Positions 11,271 through 22,230 of a stretch of 64,000 nucleotides of DNA are shown here, piece after piece; position 1 is the first letter of the stretch, and each line of letters starts with the position of its first letter. Made by a program: the position numbers and the translations under genes. The DNA lies in the NCBI GenBank assembly GCA_014904845.1, contig MU119405.1:1-64000 (forward strand), written 5' to 3'. Source of the stretch: Acephala macrosclerotiorum. Its lineage: Eukaryota > Ascomycota > Leotiomycetes > Helotiales > Mollisiaceae. The notes below the pieces were generated by a model. The model was not told where the DNA came from. It did not search any database and saw only the letters and a list, made by a program, of their open reading frames with translations.

Positions 11271-11610
11271 TAACACAGTCTCTAAAATAAATTGTTTAGT
11301 TTGAGATATTGTTTTGCCGGTGATAAATTGTTTCCCCTGACCTGAGTTGACTTTTTTTTAGAGTTTGCTTATGCACATGAGAATATTACTCGTACTCGTA
11401 TCAAGACCACCAAGGAAAAACCCGAGGTCTGCCTTTGTCATGTATACTTATTTACATTCTCTCATGTCTTTTCAGCGTTATGTACACTCTCGCATCTGAT
11501 ATCATCCATCCGATCTCCTCCAGATTTACAATTTCGCCAATCTCATAATCTTATTCTCACACCCAATCTCCCTGCCCATCACCCCCATTCTCACTTTTCT
11601 CCTCTAAGCC
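11271..11610. other. Unique sequence between the two hAT copies
   Basis: This is pyrimidine-rich DNA of ordinary composition. It lies downstream of the 3' end of the disrupted cytochrome-domain gene and presumably held its 3' untranslated region. No gene was seen. Confidence 0.45.
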
Positions 11611-12141
11611 CTAAAAATTGTAGGAACAATAGTCCCCCCTTTCCAACGCCGCATACGTCGCATACTTCGCACTTCTCGCCGCCGCAAAACTCATCCATAA
11701 TTCCCCTGACTCCCGTATTTCGGCAGCGTGCTCGCATGATTCGCCGGCGTAGCCAGAGCTGCAGTTCGCAAACGCCCGGCCTAAAATATCAATGGAAGCA
11801 TTGGAAGCGAATGTGGTGCCGTCGGTAAGGATACAGCCTTTGGAGAAGAAGGTTAAAAACTAGTGGGTTGCGTTCGTGTAGGTTCCTGCGTCGATAAAGG
11901 TTATAGTGTAAGTATCGATAACCTCTAGTATGATTAAAAATAATCACGTTAATCAATTCAAATTATGATTAATTTGATTAGATTAAATTATAATTACATT
12001 AAAATCTTGATAATTAAATTATGATTAAGATCTCATAATTTAATTTAATCTAATTATTTATTACGTTGTATTTCTTTGAATGTAAAAATGATCTTTATTT
12101 CATTTGATTAAACGATGATCAATAATTTATTGACCATCGAC

Positions 12142-12149
12142 CCTTTAAA
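12142..12149 (+). repeat. Target-site duplication, right hAT copy (inner)
   Basis: CCTTTAAA pairs with CTTTCAAG at 14456-14463. Five of eight positions are identical and all three differences are transitions, as expected if RIP acted on both flanks. Confidence 0.6.
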
Positions 12150-14455
12150 TAAAAATCGAGCAAATACGTAATAAGGAACTACGATACGTAATAATGTAAT
12201 AATAAAGAGAAAAATTGATTATTTCATATTATTATTATATATACGTACGTAATTTGAATTTGATTAATCAAAGAATTAAAATTCTCGAATAATTTTAAAA
12301 TTCTATGTATTTAAAACTCTAATTTTGCGATATTTTTTTTTTTATTTACTATTATACTATATTATCGCATTTACAATAAATAGAAACAATTAATAATATA
12401 TTTGAAATAATACAAAAATTAAGAAATATTTCGATAAATTTTTTTCGTTGTCTAATAAAAAATCAAATTAAATTAAATATAAATACTGTAAAAAGCAAAG
12501 AATTTGAAATACGATCAATTTTTGTGTAAAATATTTAATAAAATATTCGAAATATAATAATTAGAAATCAAAAAATGCAATAATTGCACAAAAAACAATA
12601 AAAAAAAATTTTGAGATTAAAAATAAATTCGAGAAATATTTCTTTATTTTAATAGTATTTATTTTTACAACAAATTTCTTTTAATTCGAATCTCTCGAAT
12701 AAAAAACTTTTTTTAAAAAGATTAAATTCGAAATTTTTTCGTTTTTTATTTTTATAAATAACTTTTTATTAAAAATCTATAAAAACGTTAAAAATCAAAT
12801 TTTCAATGTAATAAATACTTTTAAAAACATTTAAATTAGTATTGACAATTCTTTGAATATTTAAAAAGAATACGTTGAAAACGTATTTTTTATTATTAAT
12901 CATATATTATATTATTAAAAGAATCATACAATTAAAATAAAAATAATTGATTTATATTAATCTACAAATAATATTCGCGCGATTACTTTAAAAATTACGA
13001 AATAAAATCTTATAAAATAAACTACTTTTTCTACGAATACGAATAATATACAATAGTACTATTAGAAATTGATTAATTAATAAAAAGATTAGAAATACGT
13101 TTTTTTTATTTTTTGTAATTTTTATAGTTTACAATTAGTTCTTAAAAATTTATTGTGACCATTGAAAAACAAATTTGAGAATCAAATTTATACTAATATA
13201 AACACGTTTTTTAAAGATTTTTCTAATACTATTATCTCATATTTCTAGTTTATATTAAAGTAATTAACAATTATTCGTAATATTATAACAATCTTTAAAA
13301 AAATCAAAATTCTTATTACAATAATTTTTACACATTAAAATACTCAAATTTGATAAAACGAATCAATCTTAAAAAATCAAACAATTTTAAAATCTTACGC
13401 ATTATATTTTAATATTACTTTTGCGATTAAATCTCTTTTCTAATCTCGAACAAATTAATAAAAACTCGAAATTTTACAATTTATTTTATAATTTATTTAC
13501 GAATATCAAAAAATGTTCGAATTCAATCGTTTTACGCTAGTAAAAATTTATTTTAAATAAATTAAAATCAATAAATATATCTAACGATTTTAATAGTCTA
13601 CAATAATTTTATTTTCGAACGATATTAACGAGTATTAAAAACGCAATAAAAAGAGTAAATAAATCGATCGTTTATACAAACAATTTTTTTCTATTCATTT
13701 TACGATTTTTGTATTATATTTAAAGAATTATAATTACCAATTAATAGAAGATCACACGCAGTAATTAAACAATTATATTCTCAAGTAATACGAAAAAGCA
13801 AAATACGATTAATTCAATAATTATCTCGAAATAATCGATTTTTTTAATAATTAATAACTATATTAAAAACGATTTTATTATTTACTATTTTCTTTTTGAA
13901 AATCTTATGTAAATTTCTTTTAATTTAATTCGTTTATAGCTAATATTTATATAGAGAATTGACGCGCTAAAATTATTGAAACTTACTATAAATCTTTTTT
14001 TTACAACAATAAATAGCGTTTTTTGTGAAAAAGTTTTCTCTACTATAAATTTCTTTTACAATAAGTTTCGAGCACGTATAACGTTAAAGTATACGAATAT
14101 ACTAGTATTTATATATATGAATATTCAATTTTTAAAGAAAATAAAAACACTAAACGTAAAGACTTTTAATAATGAAATATAAAAAAAAAATAAAAATAAT
14201 ATTTTTTTTAATTTGAAAAATGATTTGACTACAATAAATATAAAGACAGAAATAAAAGCGATAATTATTAAAAAAAAAGTATAAAATTATACTGTTTTTA
14301 ATCTTAAGAATATATATCTTCATATATAATTATACTTTGTTTATGCATTCTTTTATGCATATTTGTAACCGAGTAATTATCTCAAGCTTATTATTACGTA
14401 TTGGTTCAAAAGCTCATTATTTCGTAACGTAATAATTACATTTTCTCGATCCCTA
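12150..14455 (+). mobile_element. RIP-degraded hAT transposon, right copy
   Basis: This copy is also exactly 2,306 bp and is an inverted near-duplicate of 8957-11262. Its outer terminal repeat (read inward from 14455) is TAGGGATCGAGAAAAT and its inner one is TAAAAATCGAGCAAAT, a RIP-altered version. A 69-codon open remnant at 13976-14182 on the plus strand encodes VFCEKVFSTINFFYNKFRAR followed by a hydrophobic helix (YTNILVFIYMNI). This matches the ERVFS...R..L...ALVFL pattern of the C-terminal dimerisation region of hAT transposases. The transposase therefore reads rightward and ends near 14180. The element interrupts the cytochrome-domain gene in antisense orientation. No intact transposase survives. 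Confidence 0.87.
13976..14182 (+). pseudogene. hAT transposase C-terminal (dimerisation) remnant
   Basis: This is a short open stretch inside the right hAT copy, from a non-ATG position to a TAA. The residues CEKVFSTINFFYNKFRARIT and the following LKYTNILVFIYMNI resemble the hAT dimerisation domain. The mirror region of the left copy, 9230-9436 on the minus strand, encodes the same segment with extra stop codons. Everything upstream is too decayed to translate. Confidence 0.72.
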
Positions 14456-14463
14456 CTTTCAAG
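14456..14463 (+). repeat. Target-site duplication, right hAT copy (outer)
   Basis: CTTTCAAG immediately follows the outer terminal repeat and pairs with 12142-12149. On the minus strand it lies within the codons for Ser-Leu-Glu of the interrupted cytochrome-domain gene. Confidence 0.6.
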
Positions 14464-14838
14464 TGAGACTCCGGCCCATCCTTTCGCCTTTCCAACCAGC
14501 AGACCTACGAAGCCGGCTCCTGGAGTTGTGGGGAGAGCGATGCCGGATGTGTAGCCGGTTGGGTCGGTGTAAGCCTGGAAAGTGATAGAAGTTTTTGGGT
14601 CAGTATAAGCGCCGGTCGTTCCTTGTGCGGAGACTGAGAGCGCCGCCAGAGGCAAGAGGGCGAGTGAGAACTTCATCGTGAAGGGTTGTAGGGTAGAATG
14701 GAAAGGTTGTGTATTAGAAAACAGTACGGGATAGTCAATTGAAAAGGCTGGCAACGCCAGAGGTTATAACCACAAGACGAGATGAAGCTCGAGGAGCTAT
14801 GAAATGAGAATTGAGCAAATTGATCCCAGTTGTGAGGT

Positions 14839-14849
14839 CTTTATATAAG
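14839..14849 (-). promoter_or_regulatory. TATA box of the cytochrome-domain gene
   Basis: Read on the minus strand, the sequence is CTTATATAAAG. It lies about 165 bp before the ATG at 14676, a plausible core promoter position. Its survival suggests that the promoter side of the gene was not reached by RIP. Confidence 0.5.
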
Positions 14850-15408
14850 TGCCGGTTTCTGTGGCACTTGTACAGCGGGAAGTAATAGCATAAACTCGAG
14901 ACGGCGACAATAAATGAAAACGTGATGTAGCCGTGGTACACATCTCATCTATCTCTGCGGATCTTTCCAAAGCTTGTCTTCCTCCTCATCGAGTTGTGAT
15001 TGCATGTCATTGAAGAGATGAACTGGCTGAATGTGTACCTCGCTCAAGATTGATGGATTTGTAACAAACGTAGATTGGCTCGGAGGTTTAGGGTTTCGGT
15101 ATTTGAGATAAACGACACTTTTGCCAAATATAGTGATCTTGGGTTGGGGGCGGGGAGGAGATAAACGATACTTTTGCCAGGTAGAGTGATCCAGCGTATC
15201 AGAGAAACACAATGGAGACGATGTGACGTTGTGGTTTCGGAGAAATTGAGGATCGCATTTATGCTTGACTCATGCTTAACTCTGCTGAACATAAGCGAGT
15301 CTCCTATTCGCTGTGAAGCGAAACGAGCTCAGGGGTATCAAGGGCAGAATCCCAGAATACTTCTAGATGGCAAGGCAGAACCCTGTACCAATTCGTTTGA
15401 ATCTATCT
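14850..15408. other. Intergenic with a 34-bp direct repeat
   Basis: This region lies between the cytochrome-gene promoter and the 3' end of the ABC transporter gene. Two imperfect 34-bp copies, 15105-15138 and 15158-15191, begin gagataaacgaYacttttgcc and end agtgatc. The small overlapping minus-strand frames here arise from these copies and show no protein motif. Confidence 0.45.
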
Positions 15409-17985
15409 TTATGATGGAATTGCGTTAGGATCGGCGGCATCGTGCTCCGCGTATGCTGGTGTTTCCAATACTTCACCCTCAACCCAAACCTTCGCCAATT
15501 CTTCGTCTATCTCTGCCTTTCTAGATTCCCAGTCTTTGACTTTGGCGAGTCGTTCTCTAAGCTCGTGTAGTTCTCTTTCGACACCCATCTTCTCTTTCTC
15601 GGTGCCAATTCTTTCCCATTCCCATTCGGTCCCATCGTCGCCCATGCCGAGCGTGAGATTGAAGGTGTGATATTTCTTCAAGCTGGCTCTCGTACTGATG
15701 GTTATCAATGTGATGCCTTTCTCCTTGCAGTTCTCGTATAACAACCCCTCAACATCGGAGGACACAGCGGAGGTGCCTTCGTCAATGAAGGCGTATCGAG
15801 GCTCGTGATACAGCAACCTTGCAATCGCCATACGCTGCTTCTCGCCTCCACTTAAGACATCCTTCCATTCCTTCCTGGTATCCCAACCCCCTTCTCGGTC
15901 TGGAAGGTATCCAAGACGTGCTTCCTCGAGGATCCGCTTGAGTTCAATATCTCTCCGTCCACGTTCTCGCATCTCGACTTCGCCGTCTGGGTAGATGACT
16001 TGGTCTCGTAAGGTGCCAACGCTCAGGTATGGTCTTTGTGGGAGAAACATAATTCCATCCGTGCCGACGCTTCGCGGTCTTGAGACCAGTCCTCGATACA
16101 CTGGCCACAAACCAGCAACGATGCGTGCTACGGCGCTTTTACCAACACCATTTGGACCGGAGATCTAGACATGTCAGTAAAGGAGGTCATATTGACAATC
16201 AGGGCTTACCAAAAGATGCTCTCCAGAATGCACAATCATGGAGAGCGAGTCAACAAGCTCTTCGCCTCCAAGTGGGAATATCGATGGTGCAACAATAGGT
16301 ACATTCTCAAGTCGAACACCATCGAATCCTTTCTGGATCGTCCCTTGAACATCTGAAAGAGAGAAGAGCTCAGGATGTGTGCCGCGTTGGGGAAAGTAAG
16401 CGTTCGCATGGACACGATGCAATGTCGAAATCAGAGTGTATACTCGAGAAGTGTAACCTGCCAATTCCGACAAGTCCTTGATGCTGTACATCATTCTTCC
16501 TCCCGCATCAGCCAGCGAGAGCATCAACCTCTTGTTAGTGATGAACTCCTTCATTCTTCCTCGCTCGCGGCCACCAGAAATAGCTGGGTCAGCAAGTTCC
16601 TGGATACCTCCCAGCCCACCCCAGGCTGGTAAAAAGACTGGCAAGGAGCTGAGGAGGTAGCCATAAGCACTCCAACTGTACTTGAGAACAAAGTCTTCAA
16701 GGATGTTGTAACGGATCTTCAACGTGTAGATCCCTTCCATCCATTTCTTTAAGCTCTTGAATTCTCGATCCAAGAAATTCTTCTCCATGCTCGCGCCTCC
16801 GTAGAATGCTACTTCCTCAGCATTCGCAATCAGTCGAGCATGTAGGCCTCTGAAGTCACCCTCTTTACGTCCTTCAACTGCCTTTAATTTTCCAAAAGGC
16901 GGCGAAAGTCTTCGAAGAATGGTCGCTGTGAGGAAATAGTTGCTCAGCAGTCCGGTCAACGCCAGCGGACCAAGTGACCGGTATAGTTGGTAGTTGAAAA
17001 CCAAAAGATCAACGAATGGTTTCCCAAGGGAAGAATATAGACTTGCTGCGGACGCACAGAAATGTGTCAGGTCTTGTGTGATAAATTGATCGGCTCCTTG
17101 CCCAATTCCTCCGTCTAGGTTGGATAATTTGTAATAATTGAGATTGTCGTTGAGGTAGAGATCATGTATGTATCTCGTGAGCCGTGTTCGGAAGGCAATA
17201 GAGACTTTCGATTGTAGGAACTTGATCATCGCGTTTGTGTAGGAGGCAAAGCTGCCAATTCCGCACCACTGTTGCGGTTAGTATGTAAATAAACACAGGC
17301 GATTGTCCGAATTGGCGAGGGAGAAGTAGTGGATGTGAAAGTCCGAACTTGCCTTGATGATTCCCCAGATGAACGATCGACCATTTCCTGCAACCAAATC
17401 GCGGACAATCTCACCATCCAGTCTAGCAACCACCAACGAGAGATATGTCCGTAACATAAGGAACATTCCATGGCTTAGCAGCAGGCCAGTTTCCTTGCTC
17501 GTCCATCTCGGTATCATTATACTAAGCAAACTGAGGAACTGATGCAGGAATGCCAAATTAAGGCCGGGCTTTGTTTGTGGAGGAGGTATCTGAGGTGTCA
17601 CTCCATCAGAAAGTCCAGAGGCTCGAGGTGGATTCAAGAAGAGTCGTCTATGCGCATCGAATGTCAAGGGTTTCGTGGGATGTATGATAACTTTGGAGGT
17701 CGAGTCCTTGTACGGTACGAATATCACGCGGGAACCATCCTTATTCTTCAAGCCCGAATTCCTTCGCAGCAGACGTTGACCTTGCTCCTTCTCTGCCTTT
17801 TGCCTCTTCCACCATCTTCGACCTCCTGCGCCGGCAACTATGATCGAGAGCGCAAGGATTAGTGTACCAGCAAGTCTTCTCGTTCTCGATGTACCCTTTA
17901 ATCGTTCGCGGAAGAGCTTCGAGTATTGGTGGTAGAAGTTGGCTATAGGGTCCGCAGAGTGCCTCAATGTTGATTGAGAAGCCAT
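15409..17985 (-). CDS. PXA1: Peroxisomal long-chain acyl-CoA ABC half-transporter (ABCD/PXA1-like)
   Basis: Three exons, 17985-17353, 17268-16210 and 16164-15409, encode 815 residues. The N-terminal hydrophobic helix (about residues 38-55) is followed by the ABCD membrane domain. It includes SIAFRTRLTRYIHDLYL and the EAA-like motif NAEEVAFYGGASMEKNF that is peculiar to peroxisomal transporters. The nucleotide-binding domain has Walker A GPNGVGKS (567-574), signature LSGGEKQR (about 668) and Walker B with FIDEGTS. ABCD proteins dimerise in the peroxisomal membrane and import fatty acyl-CoA for beta-oxidation. The length and N-terminal extension favour PXA1 over the shorter PXA2, though the choice is an inference. 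Intron 1 (17352-17269) is a GC-AG intron with donor AAG|GCAAGT and a TACTAAC branch. Intron 2 (16209-16165) is 45 nt, GT-AG. The C-terminal tail is charged and probably coiled. Confidence 0.92.
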
Positions 17986-20289
17986 CGTGTCCGGGTTCCG
18001 CAGATTGTGCCCCTTCCTTCGGTCCTTCTACATCTTCAAGTCTTCATTGTCGTCCCGCCCAATGTCCGAAAGGTCAGCAGTGCTTTGCTTCTAGATGTTG
18101 TGAATTTCGCAGGCGGTGTAATCGGATGTTGGGAAGGTCGTAAAGCAATTAAGCTTTGAAAAGGAGCAAATTTGTCAGTCACGTTCGACGTGGAGGCTGT
18201 TTGTTGAGTCGCAAGTTGCATGTGAGTCTCTGGGGAAAATGGCCGAGGCATGTGAGAGATTGTGTTATATCATTGTATAGGGTGCCGATAGAGCTTTGGT
18301 AGACTCCTCCGGTACAGAAGACGGTTACGGAGTTAGTATGTGGTAATCCTACCCTTGCAGTTACAACTTGAACACCCCCTCCAAAACCAGGATTCTCCTT
18401 ACCCCACAGAGTTCTCTTTCTGACTTTTTAGAGCAAGGTCCGGCCCGAAATTCCTAATTAAAGCAATGGCAATCTGAAGATATGTGATTTTGCATGAATA
18501 ACATCTAGATGACCGGTTACACATACAAGCCAGCGTTGTACTAATATACATAGACTTGCTCTTTATACTATGCTGCTGTGCCCCCGTCTCGGCCAGGCAC
18601 AGCTTCCAGTTCTCTATCATCCCGCCCGCACATCGCCTATCGTATGCTCTTCCAGAAGCCGGATGAGGAACCGACAGCGGCCGCACAGCGGGCCCGATAT
18701 GCAACCTGAAGGGCAGAGAGGCCGGCAGTGTATTGTGAAGGTAAATCAAGATTCTAAGCAAACGCGCGCGAGCTTCTTATGCATGATCATGTGTGAATCG
18801 TCTGCATCTTGTCGACTATCGAAACAATAGCCCCCACATTCACAAAGCCCCTCGTTTTTGCTTCTTTATAACTTGAAGCGAAATATGTCTGGAAAGAGAG
18901 GCTCAGAATCGAAAATAGGTGGTCCAACATGAGCATTGAATACAGGTGCGGCAGGCAGCCAACCGATAGGTTGAGGAACGGTAGCCGCCCGGGTGGAGTG
19001 AGTTTTGACCTCATACTCTGAACGTCAAGGAGGCGAATCATTGAAGTATTTTGGCCCTCAAAGATCCTACAGGTCGAGGTAGAGAGCGATATTTATTTGG
19101 AAATGTCAGATATCATCTCACTGGGAAAGGAACGTACCGAACTCCTATTAATATTTTCGCTTGCTGGTTCCAAGCGTATCATTCCCAAGGTAATCGAGAC
19201 GCAGAGTAATCATTGGCAAACGGGACATCGCGATGGAACGCCAGCTGGTCATGTCTGACTGTTCCTGGGCGGGGCGGGTTTTTGGCCCCTAATTGATGTC
19301 TACTCTCAATTGAAGTAGTATAGCCTCAGTCGAAGCGTGTAAATGAAGTACTCGACACGGCAACCATCAAGAGCAATAGAGGCATTCTGCGTATCGTATC
19401 CCGGACTGGTTCGGATTTGGGGTTAAGTGTTTTGATAGGATGAAATGAACAGGGCGCTTAAATCTGATTCGCCTCGCACCGGGATGGATGCTTGAACGAG
19501 GACTCCGAAGGTGGCTGAACGGTGATGCTTTGAGTGGACGAGCGCTGCTTTGGGGGCATGCAGGTTCGAGACCGGGTGCGATATAGGTGATTCCAGGCAG
19601 AGATGTTCTGAAGAAGGGGAACTTGGGATGCATGATGAAGTATGCTCGGAGTGGCCATCGATTCGGGCCTGGGTTGAACCCACCCAGCGTCCTGGCCCGC
19701 GCCTGCAGGATACCTGTTCTGTTCATGGACATCCACCGAGAACGCATCCATCGTCCATCAATCCATTGCCCCTCAATGAACTCGTTTCCACAAACTGTAT
19801 CAGCTTCATCCCGCACGGCAATTCTCCCCTAACTCGTTGGGCATTGAATGAGGGTTGCATGTTCGCCAGACGACTTTTCATTAGCACGAGCCACAGGCGA
19901 ATCCAATCTTATCCAACCTCGCCAACCTCATTTCCGCCGGGCCACTAGCCCTAATTGACCAAGCCTGTCGCTCAACTCTCTTTGGACTTCAGACCTTCTC
20001 TCACCTCACGAGCTCGTCGGGTACTATCAGAGCTTGTATCTTTCCTTTCTTTCCTGCATCAATTGTCGCATCGCGTTGCGCGAGCTATCGATCTGCTCGT
20101 CGTCGCGTTCCAGCCTCCCATATTGCGCGACGAGATCAGACGCCTCAGAGCCGCAGCCGCATTATCATAGGGGTCCTAGATCTAACAGCTTGTTCAACGA
20201 CGCGTGGGAGAATAATCTGAGCTCGAGAGACGGAGTTCTATCACGGCGGTCGCTTTTAAAAACCCTATCGGGGTCGTCAATTGCCCTCG
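17986..20289. other. Long divergent intergenic region
   Basis: About 2.3 kb separate the ABC transporter and phosphatase starts. Several frames of up to about 150 codons overlap on both strands near 19370-19950. They show low-complexity Arg/Pro/Ser composition, no domain, and frames on both strands of the same DNA, so I do not call them genes. Promoters and leaders for both neighbours probably lie here. Confidence 0.45.
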
Positions 20290-22230
20290 ATGAGTAACGA
20301 CATTGTCACCGAAGACCCTAGTCGCTCAGCTTCAGTCGAAGGCGGAAAGGGTGCGAAACCACCTGCGCTGGATACGTCGACTTGTACGTTCACATCACCC
20401 TTCTCTTTCGAGTGAATCTTGTTTCTCGCAATTCACTGGCATGCGCTGAATAGATCGGAGGCTAACTTCTAATCAAGTCACCAGCACTCCTCACCCACCT
20501 AGCTCTTCGACACAAGGTACATCTACTGCGCAGAACACAATCAACACCGAAGGGTCTGAGACGCCAGTCTTATCGGGGTCACAGACTGAGAAGGATTACC
20601 TGCGGGTCGCTGATGAGGCCCCAGAAGTCCCAAAGAAGAACCGTGGTCTACTTTACGTCCCATCAAGATCTTCTTCACAGAAAATCCAGCCATCGCCTAC
20701 TTCTACAGGGTTGAGTGGTGCGACTGCTAGTGATCCAAGAGAGAGCATAGGAGGGAGATCGAAGGAGTCCAAAGGCAGTATATTGGGGAGGAGACGGAAT
20801 GGGAGTGCGGCAAGCAGCAAAATGTCTGTAACACCGCAAGCCCAAACCGATGGCTCAACGGGCAACACCAATCCTACCACCTCTACTTCTGCCTCGAAGC
20901 AGCCCAAGAAGAAGGGCTTCTTATCTTTTCTCTGCTGCGGGGTCCCAGATTCTGCCAATCTATCAGATCCGAACGATGCAGCTATACCTGCAAACAAGAT
21001 AGCCAAGGTGCCTTCTGCACGGCCAACAACAGCCAGCAAACCAGAGCAAGCATCATCTGTAGTACAAAACAACACCCAACCCCAAACGGAGAAAGAGGCA
21101 CTTCGGCAAGAGGCCCAGAAGTCGGAACCAGAGCAAGATCATAATGATGTGACAAGCCTAGACTCAGGGGGAGGCTTGAACTCGGAGACAAGCATGCCTG
21201 CTGCAAATGGTGATTTGAACAAGCTATCTGGTGAGGCCCGAGAGCAGCCATTGCCAGATCTGCCAAAGGATGAAGAGTCAACGGAGGCTTCTCCAGCTGT
21301 TGAATCAAATCCAGCAGTTGTTGTTCAGGGCCCTTCAAGATCGGAGTCGACGAGTGCACCATCTCAAGATTCGCCGCCAGAGCAAAAGGATGACGAAGGT
21401 GATACTAAGATGGAGGATTCGCAGCCTGTGCCAGCTGATAAGGAAGAAGCTCCAGCGCCTACTCCCCGGAGAGACGAGACGCCTAAGCCCGCATTACCTC
21501 CCCCTCCACCAGTCCCTCAAGTTCAAGCTGGTCCAAGCGAGGTCCCTTCAGCACCAGAAGTTGCAGAACAAAAGCAGCAGTGGCTTCTACCACCAATTGC
21601 GCCTAGGTTTAAGGGGAAGAAGTGCTTAGTTCTAGATCTCGACGAGACGCTTGTCCACAGTAGTTTCAAGGTATGTTGCATTGACTCTGGTATTATGGGA
21701 TATCGACTAACATGCATCTAGATTCTCCATCAAGCCGATTTCACAATTCCAGTTGAAATCGAAGGCCAATATCATAATGTATACGTGATCAAGCGACCAG
21801 GTGTGGATCAGTTCATGAAGCGAGTCGGTGAGCTATATGAAGTTGTTGTATTCACAGCTTCCGTATCAAAGGCAAGCCCGGCATCTTCCCTGCTCTTGAC
21901 TATGCTAACAGACCAAAGTATGGTGATCCTTTACTGGACCAACTAGATATCCATCACGTGGTTCACCACCGACTTTTCCGCGAAAGCTGCTACAATCATC
22001 AAGGCAATTACGTCAAGGACCTGTCCCAAGTCGGCCGAGACCTTCGAGAAACCATCATCATCGACAACTCTCCTACATCCTATATCTTCCACCCTCAACA
22101 CGCTGTTCCTATCAGTAGTTGGTTTTCCGATGCTCATGACAACGAGTTACTCGACCTGATTCCCGTTCTCGAAGATTTAGCCGGCTCGCAGGTTCGAGAT
22201 GTTAGTCTTGTCCTCGATGTCGCCCTTTGA
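20290..22230 (+). CDS. PSR1-like NIF/FCP1-type phosphatase
   Basis: Four exons, 20290-20383, 20478-21670, 21722-21871 and 21919-22230, encode 582 residues. About 410 N-terminal residues are Ser/Pro/Glu-rich and low-complexity, with a Cys pair (FLCCGVP) that could be palmitoylated. The C-terminal 170 residues are a HAD-superfamily NLI-interacting-factor phosphatase. The catalytic motif [10 protein letters not shown] carries the nucleophile and acid aspartates (D418, D420). It is followed by [14 protein letters not shown] and [10 protein letters not shown]. Yeast PSR1/PSR2 are membrane-anchored phosphatases of the sodium and general stress response, and this is the closest match. Intron 3 (21872-21918) begins with GC (TCAAAG|GCAAGC). 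That boundary is fixed by the conserved SVSK-YGDP junction. The first acceptor (20477, caag) is the least certain; ccag at 20484 would need a different donor. Confidence 0.88.

Larger units (their letters stand above)
11611..14676 (-). pseudogene. CDH-type cytochrome (DOMON) secreted protein, split by hAT insertion
   Basis: The 5' part (14676-14464) encodes a clear signal peptide (MKFSLALLPLAALSVSAQ) followed by AYTDPKTSITFQAYTDPTGY and KGWAGVSL. This is the start of the haem-binding cytochrome domain of cellobiose dehydrogenase-like proteins. The frame is cut by the right hAT element at 12150-14455. Beyond it the same gene resumes at 12149 with GSMVNKLLI in the expected frame. It then decays through many TAA/TGA/TAG stops and recovers to readable coding near 11900 (ILTDGTTF, FANCSSGYAGESCEHAAE), ending at a TAG at 11613-11611. 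Without the element the coding length is about 250 codons, normal for a stand-alone CDH-type cytochrome domain. The AT-rich decay at about 11900-12149 lies outside the transposon and is best read as RIP leaking into the exon. The gene should be non-functional. Confidence 0.82.

Noticed and set aside
11890..12149. A separate small AT-rich transposon between the hAT copies
   Set aside because: Its minus-strand translation continues the cytochrome-domain gene in frame (GSMVNKLLI then decayed codons), so it is RIP-damaged exon.
8957..14455. A single giant palindrome or inverted duplication of host DNA
   Set aside because: Each arm has its own terminal repeats and a different 8-bp flanking duplication, so two independent transposon insertions explain the symmetry better.
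8957..14455. A mitochondrial DNA insertion, suggested by the very low GC
   Set aside because: hAT termini, target duplications, a transposase dimerisation relic and transition-type decay all point to RIP of nuclear transposons. No mitochondrial genes were seen.
19367..19948. Overlapping frames of 80-150 codons on both strands
   Set aside because: Arg/Pro/Ser-rich low-complexity translations with no domain, no splice support and equal openness on both strands.
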